Positions 54,539 to 63,684 of a stretch of DNA of 64,000 nucleotides are shown here, one piece after another. Origin of the DNA: Candidatus Thalassarchaeaceae archaeon (GTDB taxonomy: Archaea > Thermoplasmatota > Poseidoniia > Poseidoniales > Thalassarchaeaceae); contig CALSZZ010000002.1 of NCBI GenBank assembly GCA_943841885.1, positions 92,262 through 156,261 of the forward strand. The letters are read 5' to 3'. How positions within the stretch are numbered: the first letter of the stretch is position 1; each line of letters begins with the position of its first letter. The notes below the pieces were generated by a model. The model made no database searches, was not told the DNA's origin, and saw only the letters and a program-made list of their open reading frames with translations. The position numbers and the translations under genes are program-made.

Positions 54539-55399
54539 ATGTCTTCTTGGCCCGAACTTAAATCAATGCCCAATAATTTGGTAAACTACGGAGTAACTGC
54601 TAATGGTATAGCCATAATTGAACTTATTTCAGATACTGATGGAAAACCTCTCTCTGAAGGTCGAACATCTGTCAATACCTATACTAGGGAAATGTGGGAA
54701 GATATCGATCAAGCAATTCTAAATGCTCGCTTTGATGGCGATGTTTCAGTCATACTTTTAATTGGCCATGGCGAAAAATTCTTTTCAGCAGGAGCAAGCA
54801 TAAATTATCTAAACACATTATCACCAAGGTACAAATATTTTTTCTGTCTTCATGCCAATGAAACACTTTCAAGATTAGAACAAACTCCCAAATTAGTCAT
54901 AGCTGCTCTAAATGGTCATACTGTGGGGGGAGGCTTAGAAATAGCGATGGCTGCAGATATTAGAATCGCTCATAAAGGAAATTTTCAAATTGGATTACCA
55001 GAAGTTTCTCTAGGCGTTTTAGCAGGTACTGGGGGGACTGCTAGGCTAGCTCGTTTAGTAGGTAAGGCTAGAGCAATGGAAATAATGGTTACAGGACGCA
55101 AATTCTCCTTTGAAGAAGCAAGAGACATGGATTTAATTCATGATATTTATGATAGTGTAGGTTTAGAGGATTTTAAAACAGATGTATTAGATTATGCTGG
55201 GCAATTCACTTTACCCTTGGCGGCTGCGAAGGCAATAGGCAATATTAAGCGAAGTGTCCAAAGTGGTATTGAAATACCTTTGGAATACCATTTGGCTTTA
55301 GAAAGAGAATTACAATCAGACCTGTTCCAATCCGAAGATGCAAAAGAAGGAATCGCATCTTACGTTGAAAGAAGAACTCCTAGATTCAAAGGTAAGTAA
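54539..55399 (+). CDS. Enoyl-CoA hydratase/isomerase (crotonase family)
   Basis: 286 residues from ATG 54539; a TTG at 54506 is less likely. Crotonase features: FFSAGASINYL (first oxyanion strand), ALNGHTVGGGLEIAMAADIRIA with the GGG oxyanion hole and the first catalytic Glu, and LPEVSLGVLAGTGGTARLARLVG with the second Glu. Both acids are present, so hydratase chemistry is possible. In the known benzoyl-CoA box pathway BoxC is a longer two-part crotonase, so this may be a shorter functional counterpart or a beta-oxidation enzyme. BoxB-like follows after 62 bases. Confidence 0.85.
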   Translation: MSSWPELKSMPNNLVNYGVTANGIAIIELISDTDGKPLSEGRTSVNTYTREMWEDIDQAILNARFDGDVSVILLIGHGEKFFSAGASINYLNTLSPRYKYFFCLHANETLSRLEQTPKLVIAALNGHTVGGGLEIAMAADIRIAHKGNFQIGLPEVSLGVLAGTGGTARLARLVGKARAMEIMVTGRKFSFEEARDMDLIHDIYDSVGLEDFKTDVLDYAGQFTLPLAAAKAIGNIKRSVQSGIEIPLEYHLALERELQSDLFQSEDAKEGIASYVERRTPRFKGK

Positions 55400-55461
55400 T
55401 TTTTTTAATATTGTTATTGTTATATACATTTATTCATATACTAATTGTGTATCGGCTTTTT

Positions 55462-56607
55462 ATGGCAGATACAGAAATAGTAGAGAAATATGCTCCCAAC
55501 TTTGAGGCTTGGGTTCAAGACTTCACAGAATGGCAAACAAGAATAGGATTTGACCCTTCATGGTTAGGAGATTACAGGTTCGATATTAAGTTTGATTGGG
55601 ACACCGCTGGAGATGCAATAGAATTTGGCGATTTCGAAGGAATGCCAAAATGGGAAAGACGTATGCAAATACCTCAACAAAATATTAGAGATGCTATAAT
55701 TAGTATGATTAGTGTTCAAGGAGATACAGAGTTCGCGAGCGTCGAACAACAAAATCACTTACTTGCAACAGCTCCTACTGAATATGATATGAAATCTGCG
55801 TTGAGAATAATGTGTGAAGAACAAAGACATGGTTGGCAAATGGCATATGTTTTATGCACATATTTTGGCGAACAAGGCGTCAGAGAAGCAGCAAAACTAC
55901 TAGAAAGAAACGCTCAGGATGGAACTAGAATTTTAGGCTCTTTTAATGCCCCCATTGATCATTGGCTAGATTTTTTTTGCTTCACTCATTTTATAGATAG
56001 AGATGGAAAATACCAATTAAAAATGTTGAGTACTTCTTCATTCAAACCACTTGCAGCGTCTATGGGTCCCATGCTAAAGGAAGAATCATTCCACCTCGGG
56101 ACTGGAGCAAATGGACTAAGGAGAATAGTTAAACAAGGCGTGATACCTTGCGAATTACTACAAAAATATCTGAATAAATGGATTAGCACAGGTCTAGATT
56201 TGTTTGGGACTGATGATTCGACAAGTGCTCAATGGGCTTATGTTTACGGCGTCAAAGGAAGATATGATGAGAGGGAGAGTGATATCCCAGCAGACAGGGC
56301 TCATTTGAATGAAGCAAGTAGGGAATTATATTTTCAAGAATTAAGGGCAGAGATGACTAGGATAAGTGCTGCTAGAAAAGAAGGAGAGCCTGATTTATTC
56401 ATACCATCAGATAAGTTCAACCGTGGCATAGGAATGCATGCAGGAGAAAATTATACAATCATGGGGGATAAATTCGAAGGAACAAATGAAGAATACCAAG
56501 ATTATCTTGCAAGTGTACTCCCAACTGATGATGATGAAGACAGATTAATTAATGATTATATGAAAAAAGACTGGATCCAATATAGAGAATGGAAAGGAAA
56601 AAGATGA
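55462..56607 (+). CDS. BoxB-like diiron oxygenase (benzoyl-CoA 2,3-epoxidase family)
   Basis: 381 residues from ATG 55462. The central part follows benzoyl-CoA epoxidase subunit BoxB closely: QGDTEFASVEQQNHL (Glu90), CEEQRHGWQMAYVL (Glu120, His123), RILGSFN, FTHFIDRDGKYQL, KEESFHLGTG (Glu207/Glu208, His211), LDLFGTDDSTSAQ and KGRYDER. Both carboxylate-bridged diiron ExxH units are present. BoxB is usually about 470 residues, so this form is shortened, mainly at the ends and in the region after KGRY. Expected to epoxidise a CoA-bound ring or unsaturated acyl chain with O2. Genes for hydratase, dehydrogenase and FAD oxidoreductase surround it. Confidence 0.82.
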   Translation: MADTEIVEKYAPNFEAWVQDFTEWQTRIGFDPSWLGDYRFDIKFDWDTAGDAIEFGDFEGMPKWERRMQIPQQNIRDAIISMISVQGDTEFASVEQQNHLLATAPTEYDMKSALRIMCEEQRHGWQMAYVLCTYFGEQGVREAAKLLERNAQDGTRILGSFNAPIDHWLDFFCFTHFIDRDGKYQLKMLSTSSFKPLAASMGPMLKEESFHLGTGANGLRRIVKQGVIPCELLQKYLNKWISTGLDLFGTDDSTSAQWAYVYGVKGRYDERESDIPADRAHLNEASRELYFQELRAEMTRISAARKEGEPDLFIPSDKFNRGIGMHAGENYTIMGDKFEGTNEEYQDYLASVLPTDDDEDRLINDYMKKDWIQYREWKGKR

Positions 56608-56620
56608 GGAAGGTATCAAT

Positions 56621-57184
56621 ATGCAACATGTATCTCTTTTAGCCTTTGATAAAAAGAAATGTGAACCATTCTTTGATAGATTGACTGAACTATTTTATTC
56701 ACATCATCATTCCGATTTACAAAATCCAGATGAATATGAACGTTTGTTATACATGGTGAAAAGGCCATATGATGAGAATATGTTGGATATGGTTGATGAT
56801 TGGATGGGGCTCAGTCCGAGAGGTTGGAATGAAGAAACAACCCGTGAAATTAAATTAGCCCTATATGCAATTAAATATCCAGATACACTTTTATTAGATA
56901 GTTTTACAGAAAAAGCTAGGTCTGATTTAACAAGACTATCATCCTATCTTCATTTCACTCATCATACCTATGCAATTTGGGATGAAGATACTAGAAAAGG
57001 ACTATCTAAGTTAGGAATCAACATACCATCTACTGACGTTGCTGATCCATTTATTTACGGTGCATACGTAAGTGCAATAGAACTTCTGAAAGATGTTGCA
57101 CCATTTACTTGTTTCTTAGAGCATGATGTCCCTCGTCAAAGATTATTTCAAGCCGCACTAGCATCATTCGGCCGTGAAGATTGA
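56621..57184 (+). CDS. Unknown protein linked to the BoxB-like oxygenase
   Basis: 187 residues, soluble and mostly helical. It begins 13 bases after the oxygenase stop with AGGAAGG upstream, so it is co-translated. Several histidines occur in pairs (FYSHHHSD near 27, LHFTHHTYAIW near 113) and could bind metal, but no ExxH appears. No family recognised. It may be a small partner or chaperone for the oxygenase. Confidence 0.6.
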   Translation: MQHVSLLAFDKKKCEPFFDRLTELFYSHHHSDLQNPDEYERLLYMVKRPYDENMLDMVDDWMGLSPRGWNEETTREIKLALYAIKYPDTLLLDSFTEKARSDLTRLSSYLHFTHHTYAIWDEDTRKGLSKLGINIPSTDVADPFIYGAYVSAIELLKDVAPFTCFLEHDVPRQRLFQAALASFGRED

Positions 57185-57219
57185 GAAACTCCTATTGACT
57201 AGTATACAAACCACCCATC

Positions 57220-58104
57220 ATGAAGATCAATACTGTTGCAGTGATAGGGGCAGGTACAATGGGCGCGGGAATAGCCCAAATATGCGCCCAAAGAGGTTGG
57301 AAAACTAGACTATTTGATACATACGAATTAAGTCTAGAAAATGCTATTATCAATATTAATTTATTCTGGAATAAGGGTATTTCAATAGGTAAAAATAACG
57401 AAGAACAGATTGAACAATGGTCAAGAAATTTAAAAATCTATACAGATATTTCTAAAGCAATTTTTGAGGCAGATTTAGTAATTGAAGCGGTGCCAGAGAA
57501 AATGAGTTTAAAAAAAGAAATATTTTTAAAATTAGATAAATTAACTTCAGAAGAAACAATATTAGCCTCTAATACTTCTAGTTTATCTATTTCGGAAATT
57601 GCAAATGTAACAAATAATCCTGAGAGGGTAATCGGCATGCATTTCTTTAATCCTGTTCCTATAATGAAATTATTAGAGATAATTAGGCATGATAAGTGTT
57701 CCGAAAAAACAATACGCACTGCAGAATTAATAGGCTCTGAACTAGGTAAAACCACCATCCTTGTAAATGATTTTCCAGGTTTTGCTACTAGTAGATTAGG
57801 AGTCGTTCTAGGTAATGAAGCAATAAGAATGCTCTCCGAAGGAGTTGCTTCGGCCAGTGATATCGATACTGCTATGATGCTTGGTTATAAGCATCCAATT
57901 GGTCCCTTAGAATTGACAGATTTGGTAGGTTTGGATGTTAGAAGGGATATTCTGAATAACCTTGCAAAATCTTTTTCCGATGATTCTTATTTGCCCCATC
58001 CTCTCCTCGATAAGTTAGTTAAAGAGGGAGAACTTGGTAGCAAGACAAGTAAAGGGATATATGATTGGTCTAATGGGGTAAAATCTGATCGTAACGATTT
58101 ATGA
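57220..58104 (+). CDS. 3-hydroxyacyl-CoA dehydrogenase (3-hydroxybutyryl-CoA type)
   Basis: 294 residues. The NAD site IGAGTMGAGIAQICAQRGW is at about 8-26, EAVPEKMSLKKEIF near 91, the catalytic His in GMHFFNPVPIMKLLEI near 143, and NDFPGFATSRL plus GYKHPIGPLELTDLVGLD in the C-terminal domain. Stand-alone dehydrogenase without the hydratase half of FadB. It would oxidise the product of the enoyl-CoA hydratase encoded upstream. Confidence 0.92.
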   Translation: MKINTVAVIGAGTMGAGIAQICAQRGWKTRLFDTYELSLENAIININLFWNKGISIGKNNEEQIEQWSRNLKIYTDISKAIFEADLVIEAVPEKMSLKKEIFLKLDKLTSEETILASNTSSLSISEIANVTNNPERVIGMHFFNPVPIMKLLEIIRHDKCSEKTIRTAELIGSELGKTTILVNDFPGFATSRLGVVLGNEAIRMLSEGVASASDIDTAMMLGYKHPIGPLELTDLVGLDVRRDILNNLAKSFSDDSYLPHPLLDKLVKEGELGSKTSKGIYDWSNGVKSDRNDL

Positions 58105-58116
58105 GGTGTTTTTTTA

Positions 58117-58386
58117 TTGTCTTTAGCTGTAGAACTAATAGGCTTATTTGCGGGTTTTTTAGGAGTGATTGCATGGATTCCACAAATTCGGGAAGTATGG
58201 ATTGAAAAATCTCATGAAGGTATTTCGCTTCCTACTTTTTTTCTTATATCTTTTGCACTAATATTGTGGTTAATATATGGATTATTAATCATGTCATATT
58301 CTATAATAATAGCCAATATAGCTGCTTTAATTTGTATATTGATGGTGATATTAGGAGTTTTGAAGATAAGAAACTTTGAAATTTAA
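58117..58386 (+). CDS. SemiSWEET sugar transporter (PQ-loop)
   Basis: 89 residues with three membrane helices, TTG start with GAGGTG upstream. The first helix ends in WIPQIREVW with the PQ motif, and the loop EGISLPTFFLISFALILWLIYG is typical. SemiSWEETs pair to make a passive sugar pore. Starts 12 bases after the dehydrogenase. Its place beside a CoA-thioester cluster suggests transport of a small organic substrate rather than sugar, but that is inference. Confidence 0.85.
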   Translation: MSLAVELIGLFAGFLGVIAWIPQIREVWIEKSHEGISLPTFFLISFALILWLIYGLLIMSYSIIIANIAALICILMVILGVLKIRNFEI

Positions 58387-58388
58387 TC

Positions 58389-59447
58389 CTAAATTTTTGT
58401 TAACATTCTGTGGAAATGATGAACTCCTTTTTCCATACTAGGGGAATATCTTCCTCGAATATATGAAGAACTATTCATTCCCATCTGTACCGCCTCAACG
58501 ATATTTTGATCCTCTTTCTCGACTTTGTCTAAATCCCCTCCTGCGCCATCCTCAATTAATAATGGATTATCAATATACCTTTGATAAATTATTTCAGTCC
58601 TATCTACTGACAAAGGAACTACCAAATTTACAGATAAACCCCAAGGATAGAAGTTAAGCATTAATCCAGGAAATATCCAAAAATAATAAGCTGCTATTTT
58701 TTTACCAAAATCTTTTGAATTTTCTGGTATTTGGAAAGCATTTTCTCCCTTTTTAGCGATACCTATTTGTAACACCCCGCCTTCAAATATTTCAGTTTCA
58801 TAATCTTCATAACTCAATATTTCATTCAAATCTGAGTGAACATATGGAATGTGAAATCCCTCGAGATAATTATCAACATATAATGCCCAATTGGCTTTAA
58901 CATTATATTTTTTATAATATCCCGTATCATGGGCAAAATCTTCTATTCTCATCCATCCTATTCTATCTTCTAAAACCTTAATCCAACTGGGTAAAATAGT
59001 TTTTTGTGTAGAAGTGAATATTAGCCCTTTCCATATTATAGTTGCAAAATCTGTTAGATTATCTGAACTTCTAGGAAAATTTTTCACTTCCTCAAACTTG
59101 GGCATACTTTTAAAATTACCATTTAAATCAAATGTTCTACCATGATATTTACATCTTAGGGTTTTACAATTACTAGGTTGATTATTTATTATCATCCCTC
59201 TATGAGTACAAACATTTGAAAGAGATTTAATGACTTTTCCTTTAGTTAGTTGAATTGCTTCCCCCATCAATTCCTTCGAATGTCTTATTGGAATAATATT
59301 ATTTTCAGATAATTGGTCCTCATGTGCGGAAAAATGCCACATATTTACTATTTTATTTTTAATATTTTCAAAGATATTTCTATCTATATAATATTCTGAA
59401 GGCATAGTTTCGGCAATTTGAATATCTTCGTCTATTAATTCCTCCAT
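58389..59447 (-). CDS. Rieske non-heme iron oxygenase, large subunit
   Basis: 352 residues. The Rieske cluster motif CTHRGM...CKYHGRTFD lies at about 80-102. The mononuclear iron site DNYLEGFHIPYVHSDL is near 193-208, with a likely third ligand Asp/Glu near 325. NFYPWGLSVNLVVPL is typical of the catalytic barrel of the choline/carnitine/stachydrine monooxygenase-like group. No small subunit or ferredoxin is nearby. Convergent with the SemiSWEET gene, 3 bases apart. Confidence 0.87.
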   Translation of the reverse strand: MEELIDEDIQIAETMPSEYYIDRNIFENIKNKIVNMWHFSAHEDQLSENNIIPIRHSKELMGEAIQLTKGKVIKSLSNVCTHRGMIINNQPSNCKTLRCKYHGRTFDLNGNFKSMPKFEEVKNFPRSSDNLTDFATIIWKGLIFTSTQKTILPSWIKVLEDRIGWMRIEDFAHDTGYYKKYNVKANWALYVDNYLEGFHIPYVHSDLNEILSYEDYETEIFEGGVLQIGIAKKGENAFQIPENSKDFGKKIAAYYFWIFPGLMLNFYPWGLSVNLVVPLSVDRTEIIYQRYIDNPLLIEDGAGGDLDKVEKEDQNIVEAVQMGMNSSSYIRGRYSPSMEKGVHHFHRMLTKI

Positions 59448-59453
59448 GTCCCT

Positions 59454-59975
59454 CTATCCTCCGTAGATGCACTCCGTTGTAGTCATTTCTGCTTTCAGCA
59501 TATGCCGGGTAAATGATTCAATCCTATCGTTATTAACACCTAAATCACTAACTCCGAGTCTAGATTTAGAATAAACATACATGACTACTTGGTCTTCATT
59601 ACAATGTAAATTAACTACAAAATCATCTGGAAACTTCCAAATAAATGTCCTAAAGACAACATGTGTATGATTCGGCCATTCTTGTAAAACTTCTCCAGAA
59701 TTGGAATCAACCCATTTTAATACTTCAAACATTACATTACTCATATTAGATTCAAATCTAATTTCAGAAACTCCCTCGCCCCTGTGTGGATTTGGTCCAA
59801 TAAACGTACAATTTTTCGATTTCTCCGGGCATGCCTCTGGAAATTCCTCAGGCCCTATTATACTATTAGGTGCGATAATATGAATAGTTGCAATAATTAT
59901 GGTATAAATCACTATCACTGTTAATAAAATCTGTAATAAATTCTTCTTATATTCTTTTTTTAGCAATAAATTCAC
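59454..59975 (-). CDS. DUF1499 family membrane-anchored protein
   Basis: 173 residues with one N-terminal membrane helix (about 14-34) and an outside-facing domain. The family signature is YSKSRLGVSDLGVNNDRIESF near 135-155, preceded by RFESNMSNVMFEVLKWV. Two cysteine pairs may form disulfides. Overlaps the GrpE stop by 4 bases (ATGA), so coupled to grpE. Function of DUF1499 is unknown. The Rieske oxygenase gene follows 6 bases downstream. Confidence 0.65.
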   Translation of the reverse strand: MNLLLKKEYKKNLLQILLTVIVIYTIIIATIHIIAPNSIIGPEEFPEACPEKSKNCTFIGPNPHRGEGVSEIRFESNMSNVMFEVLKWVDSNSGEVLQEWPNHTHVVFRTFIWKFPDDFVVNLHCNEDQVVMYVYSKSRLGVSDLGVNNDRIESFTRHMLKAEMTTTECIYGG

Positions 59976-60484
59976 CCTTCGTAAACAATTACTTTTGTAG
60001 CACGCAAAATTCTATCATGAATTTTATATCCGTCCTGGATAATTTGAAATATCTTTCCTGGTTCTTCTCCTTCTGGACAGGGTACTGATGCAATTGCTTC
60101 CATGCAAGTCGGATCAAATTTTTCTTGTTTAATTTCTATTTTCTGTACTCCTTCAATACTTAATGCAGAATACATACTTTCCAATGTCAATTTTACTCCT
60201 TCGACAATAGATTCTGATATTTCACTTTCTCTACTACTTTCTACGGCCTTACTAAGATTATCAATTATTGGTATCAGCCTAGATGCTAAATTAGCACTAC
60301 CATACTTGAGAGCATCATTCTTATCTCTTATTGATCTCTGTCTAATATTAACAACTTCTGCAGCAGAGTATTTTATTTCTTTTTCTAGTTCATTAATTCT
60401 TAATTCCATTTCTTGAATGGGATCTTTAACTTCTACTTTCTCTTCCTCTTCCTCGGAGATTATTTCTTCAGGCTCTTCGGACAT
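59972..60484 (-). CDS. grpE: GrpE nucleotide-exchange factor
   Basis: 170 residues. An acidic disordered start, a long coiled coil with RINELEKEIKYSAAEVVNIRQRSIRDKNDALKYG, then the beta domain GVQKIEIKQEKFDPTCMEAIASVP and DGYKIHDRILRATKVIV, all as in GrpE. Drives ADP release from DnaK. dnaK and dnaJ are not in the window. Bacterial-type chaperone system known in many mesophilic archaea. Confidence 0.92.
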   Translation of the reverse strand: MSEEPEEIISEEEEEKVEVKDPIQEMELRINELEKEIKYSAAEVVNIRQRSIRDKNDALKYGSANLASRLIPIIDNLSKAVESSRESEISESIVEGVKLTLESMYSALSIEGVQKIEIKQEKFDPTCMEAIASVPCPEGEEPGKIFQIIQDGYKIHDRILRATKVIVYEG

Positions 60485-60524
60485 GTTGCGCCGTCTCCTG
60501 CATCATTCAAGAATCCAATGGCTA

Positions 60525-62294
60525 TTATTCGACATAGAAGTGTTCGCCATCTATCTTTTGCTCCCTATCTTTTCTACTGCCTGGTTTATTTATTCTTGGC
60601 CTATGAGAATCATGATCTCTTCTGAATGTTACATCTACATCGGAAAGGAATTTATTCATCCCTTTTCTTAGATTTAAAGGTCCAACGGCATTTCCTTTTT
60701 TCCCTCCCTCTCCCTCAAATACTAGTAAAGAATCACTTACAATATCGATGAAATATATATCATGATCGATAACTAATGCCGCCTTTTCATTACTTTCCAT
60801 AGTTCTCCTTATGGCTTTGGCAGTTTCCATTCTCGCGTTAGCATCGAGGTGCGCACTAGGCTCATCTAATAGGTAAAGATCTGCTTCTTTGCCCAAGCAT
60901 ATGGCTATACTTACTGCCTGTAATTCTCCTCCTGACAACCTTCTCGCCTGCAAATCTAATAATTGATCAACCTGTAAAGGCCTTATTACTTGTGTATGAA
61001 ATTCGCCACTCCTCCATTTCATACCTAACTCCGAATCAAGCCAATTTTGGACACTTCCTTCAAAATTTGTACTAACATGTTGTTGTTTGTAAGAGACTTT
61101 AGCATCCATGGTACACCATCCCGAATCAGGCTCAAATTCTCCTGCAATCATTTTTACCATTGTAGTTTTACCGGTAGCGTTCGGTCCAACAACTCCTACA
61201 ACTTCTGCACTTCTGACTTTTCCCTTCTCGGTTTTCAGATGAAAATCTCCAATCTTTTTTTCCATATCGCCCCATGATAAAATTGGTTGCCCAACTTCTT
61301 CTCCTCGAACTCTTCCTCTAAGAAATTGAATTGGCTTATCTCGTATTCTGACATTTTCTTCTGGCAAATACCCATCAAGATATGCATTAATTGCCGTTCT
61401 CGTATTTCTGGGCTGTGTGAAAATACCATATGCAGCGCGCTCACCGTAAACAATTTGCAATAAATCACACATAACGTCAAGAATCGCTAAATCGTGTTCA
61501 ATAACTAGTATTCTTTTTCCTCTTTCAACTAATCCTTGAATAATTTTTACAATTCTCATTCTTTCATAGATATCAAGATAAGATGAAGGCTCGTCAAAGA
61601 AATATACATCAGCTTCTTTTAGAAGTGTTGCAGCAATCGCCACTCGTTGTAATTCACCTCCTGATAATTTATCTAGTGTACGTTCCATTATTCCTTCAAT
61701 GGCAAGGAGTTTTGTATACTTTTCAATTTCTCCTCTATCATCTACACGTTCCAACAATTCACTTACTTTACCTTCGAATATTTTTGGTAATTTATCTATA
61801 TATTGAGGCTTAACTGCAATTTTAACGCCTTCTTCTGCTACTGTAGTTAAGTAATCTCTTAATTCTCCTCGAGGGAATGATTCAATTATCTCATCCCAGT
61901 CTTTAATTTCAATAGCCCATTCTCCAAGATTAGGTCTTAGTGAGCCTGATAGAATATTGATTGCTGTGGATTTACCCATCCCATTAGGCCCTAAAATTCC
62001 AATTACTTGTTCTTCCCTAGGTACGGGTAATCGAAAAAGCCCAAATCCATTTTCACCATAGCGATGCGTCAAATCTGTATCTAGCTCTTTTGGGAGATTA
62101 ATTATTTTAACTGCATCGCCAGGACATAATTTAGCGCGCGTGAAGCAAACCGGACAAGCCGTTTCTAAAATTCTAAATTTATTCTCTTCAAACTGAATAC
62201 ATTCTGCTCCACAAGAACCAGCGTATTTTAATAAATAATTATACGCTGGACTGTTGGGTTTACAACGCTCATCTAGTAGTACGGCTACTCTCAT
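60525..62294 (-). CDS. rli1: ABCE1/Rli1 ribosome-recycling ATPase with reduced iron-sulfur domain
   Basis: 589 residues. Two ABC domains: Walker A GPNGMGKST near 100 and GPNATGKTT near 370, signatures LSGGELQRVAIA and LSGGELQAVSIA, and Walker B VYFFDEPSSYLD and LYLLDEPSAHLD; the hinge is kept. The family normally has eight N-terminal cysteines binding two 4Fe-4S clusters. Here only six are seen (11, 28, 32, 47, 50, 57), with Arg53 where the third cysteine of the second group belongs and the first group spread apart. It splits ribosomes with pelota, encoded at the left edge. Confidence 0.92.
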   Translation of the reverse strand: MRVAVLLDERCKPNSPAYNYLLKYAGSCGAECIQFEENKFRILETACPVCFTRAKLCPGDAVKIINLPKELDTDLTHRYGENGFGLFRLPVPREEQVIGILGPNGMGKSTAINILSGSLRPNLGEWAIEIKDWDEIIESFPRGELRDYLTTVAEEGVKIAVKPQYIDKLPKIFEGKVSELLERVDDRGEIEKYTKLLAIEGIMERTLDKLSGGELQRVAIAATLLKEADVYFFDEPSSYLDIYERMRIVKIIQGLVERGKRILVIEHDLAILDVMCDLLQIVYGERAAYGIFTQPRNTRTAINAYLDGYLPEENVRIRDKPIQFLRGRVRGEEVGQPILSWGDMEKKIGDFHLKTEKGKVRSAEVVGVVGPNATGKTTMVKMIAGEFEPDSGWCTMDAKVSYKQQHVSTNFEGSVQNWLDSELGMKWRSGEFHTQVIRPLQVDQLLDLQARRLSGGELQAVSIAICLGKEADLYLLDEPSAHLDANARMETAKAIRRTMESNEKAALVIDHDIYFIDIVSDSLLVFEGEGGKKGNAVGPLNLRKGMNKFLSDVDVTFRRDHDSHRPRINKPGSRKDREQKIDGEHFYVE

Positions 62295-62354
62295 TTTATC
62301 TCTCCGTACAATTTACTCTGCCTCTTGTATTTAGATAGACTCTATTGTCCTATG

Positions 62355-63605
62355 TCAAACTGCCAAGAATCTGTATCTTATGTAAACATATCCTGCTAGT
62401 AGAATTTTTTCAGTTTTAGATAGTTGAATTCTTTTAGAAAATACGTCTCCATTATTTTTCTTAATCTTTTTTAGAATTGAACTGTAGAATGCTGCCATTG
62501 CTGCGGGGGAGTATCTTGATGATTTATCAAGTAAAGGAAGTAGTTTGAATGCTTTATCTCTATATTCATTTGCTCTCCTAATATAATTCTCTACGAAAGG
62601 TTTCCAACCTGGATGATTATTTATTTCAGTATTATATAATATATCATCCTCAGTAATTCCATATTTTGCCAAATCATCTAAAGGTAAATATATTCTATTT
62701 CTCTCAGCATCTTCCTTAACATCTCTAAGGATATTGACAAGTTGCATAAAAACTCCCCATGATTCAGCATATTCCTTCGCCTTTATATTATCATATCCAT
62801 AAATTTCAATACAAACTAGGCCGACAGTAGATGCGACTCTGTAACAATAAGCATAGAGATCTTCAAATGTAACGTATCTGTTAGTATGAAAATCATCTTC
62901 CATACCACTGACCATATCATCAAGTAACTGTTTTGGTATTCCAAAATTATTAACAGTATCTTTTATTGCCATAAAAATCGGATCCGTTGAAGTAACATCT
63001 TGATATGCTGTTGATAATTTCTTCCTGTAGTAAAATAACTGTGACATTTTTTCATTATAAGAAACTCTATCTAAAACAGTATTTTTATTACTCAGATTAA
63101 ATATATTATCTCGATATTCTATTGATTCCGGATCATCAGATGACCCTCCCGGAAAAATATCTATGAAATCACCATCTGCTATATCATCCGCTCTTCGGCA
63201 AAATGCATAATATGCACAAATAGCTTTTCTTTCATAGTCTGGAAGAAACTTAAACGAGTGATAAAAATTACCCGCTTCTCTACGCGTCAGTTCTTCACAA
63301 TAATCGTAAGCAGTAGAAATCATATTATGAGGTACCTGAGATTCTTCCCATATGGGGGCATCAATATATCTAAATGGATTTGTCAATTCACCTCTTGATC
63401 CTATGACTCCCATGAAGATGGCCCCTTCTCGTATAGTTTCGAGTGCAGTTATGCTGATTGCACGTGTTGCATCTTTTGTCATTTTTACTGCAGAGCGAAC
63501 GAGCTCAATCCTTTTAACTGAGTTTTCTGAATCAATTAAAGAAACACTGCCGTCATCTGAAAGGATTTCACCGCCGATAATTTCTGGCAACTGCTCTTCC
63601 CTCAT
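62355..63605 (-). CDS. crtB: Phytoene/squalene synthase family protein (CrtB-like)
   Basis: 416 residues. The catalytic core begins near residue 95: CEELTRREAGNFYHSFKFLP, the first aspartate motif FCRRADDIADGD near 135, and the second NILRDVKEDAERNRIYLP near 290, matching trans-isoprenyl diphosphate head-to-head synthases. The first 90 residues are an extension without recognised fold. Probably makes phytoene for carotenoid or retinal. The next upstream gene is a second member of the family. Confidence 0.88.
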   Translation of the reverse strand: MREEQLPEIIGGEILSDDGSVSLIDSENSVKRIELVRSAVKMTKDATRAISITALETIREGAIFMGVIGSRGELTNPFRYIDAPIWEESQVPHNMISTAYDYCEELTRREAGNFYHSFKFLPDYERKAICAYYAFCRRADDIADGDFIDIFPGGSSDDPESIEYRDNIFNLSNKNTVLDRVSYNEKMSQLFYYRKKLSTAYQDVTSTDPIFMAIKDTVNNFGIPKQLLDDMVSGMEDDFHTNRYVTFEDLYAYCYRVASTVGLVCIEIYGYDNIKAKEYAESWGVFMQLVNILRDVKEDAERNRIYLPLDDLAKYGITEDDILYNTEINNHPGWKPFVENYIRRANEYRDKAFKLLPLLDKSSRYSPAAMAAFYSSILKKIKKNNGDVFSKRIQLSKTEKILLAGYVYIRYRFLAV

Positions 63606-63684
63606 AGTTTACACATTAAGCGAGAACAATTCTTTCTTGAAGTTCACTATGGCTTGTTCTATTGAATATCATCACTTTCTAGAA

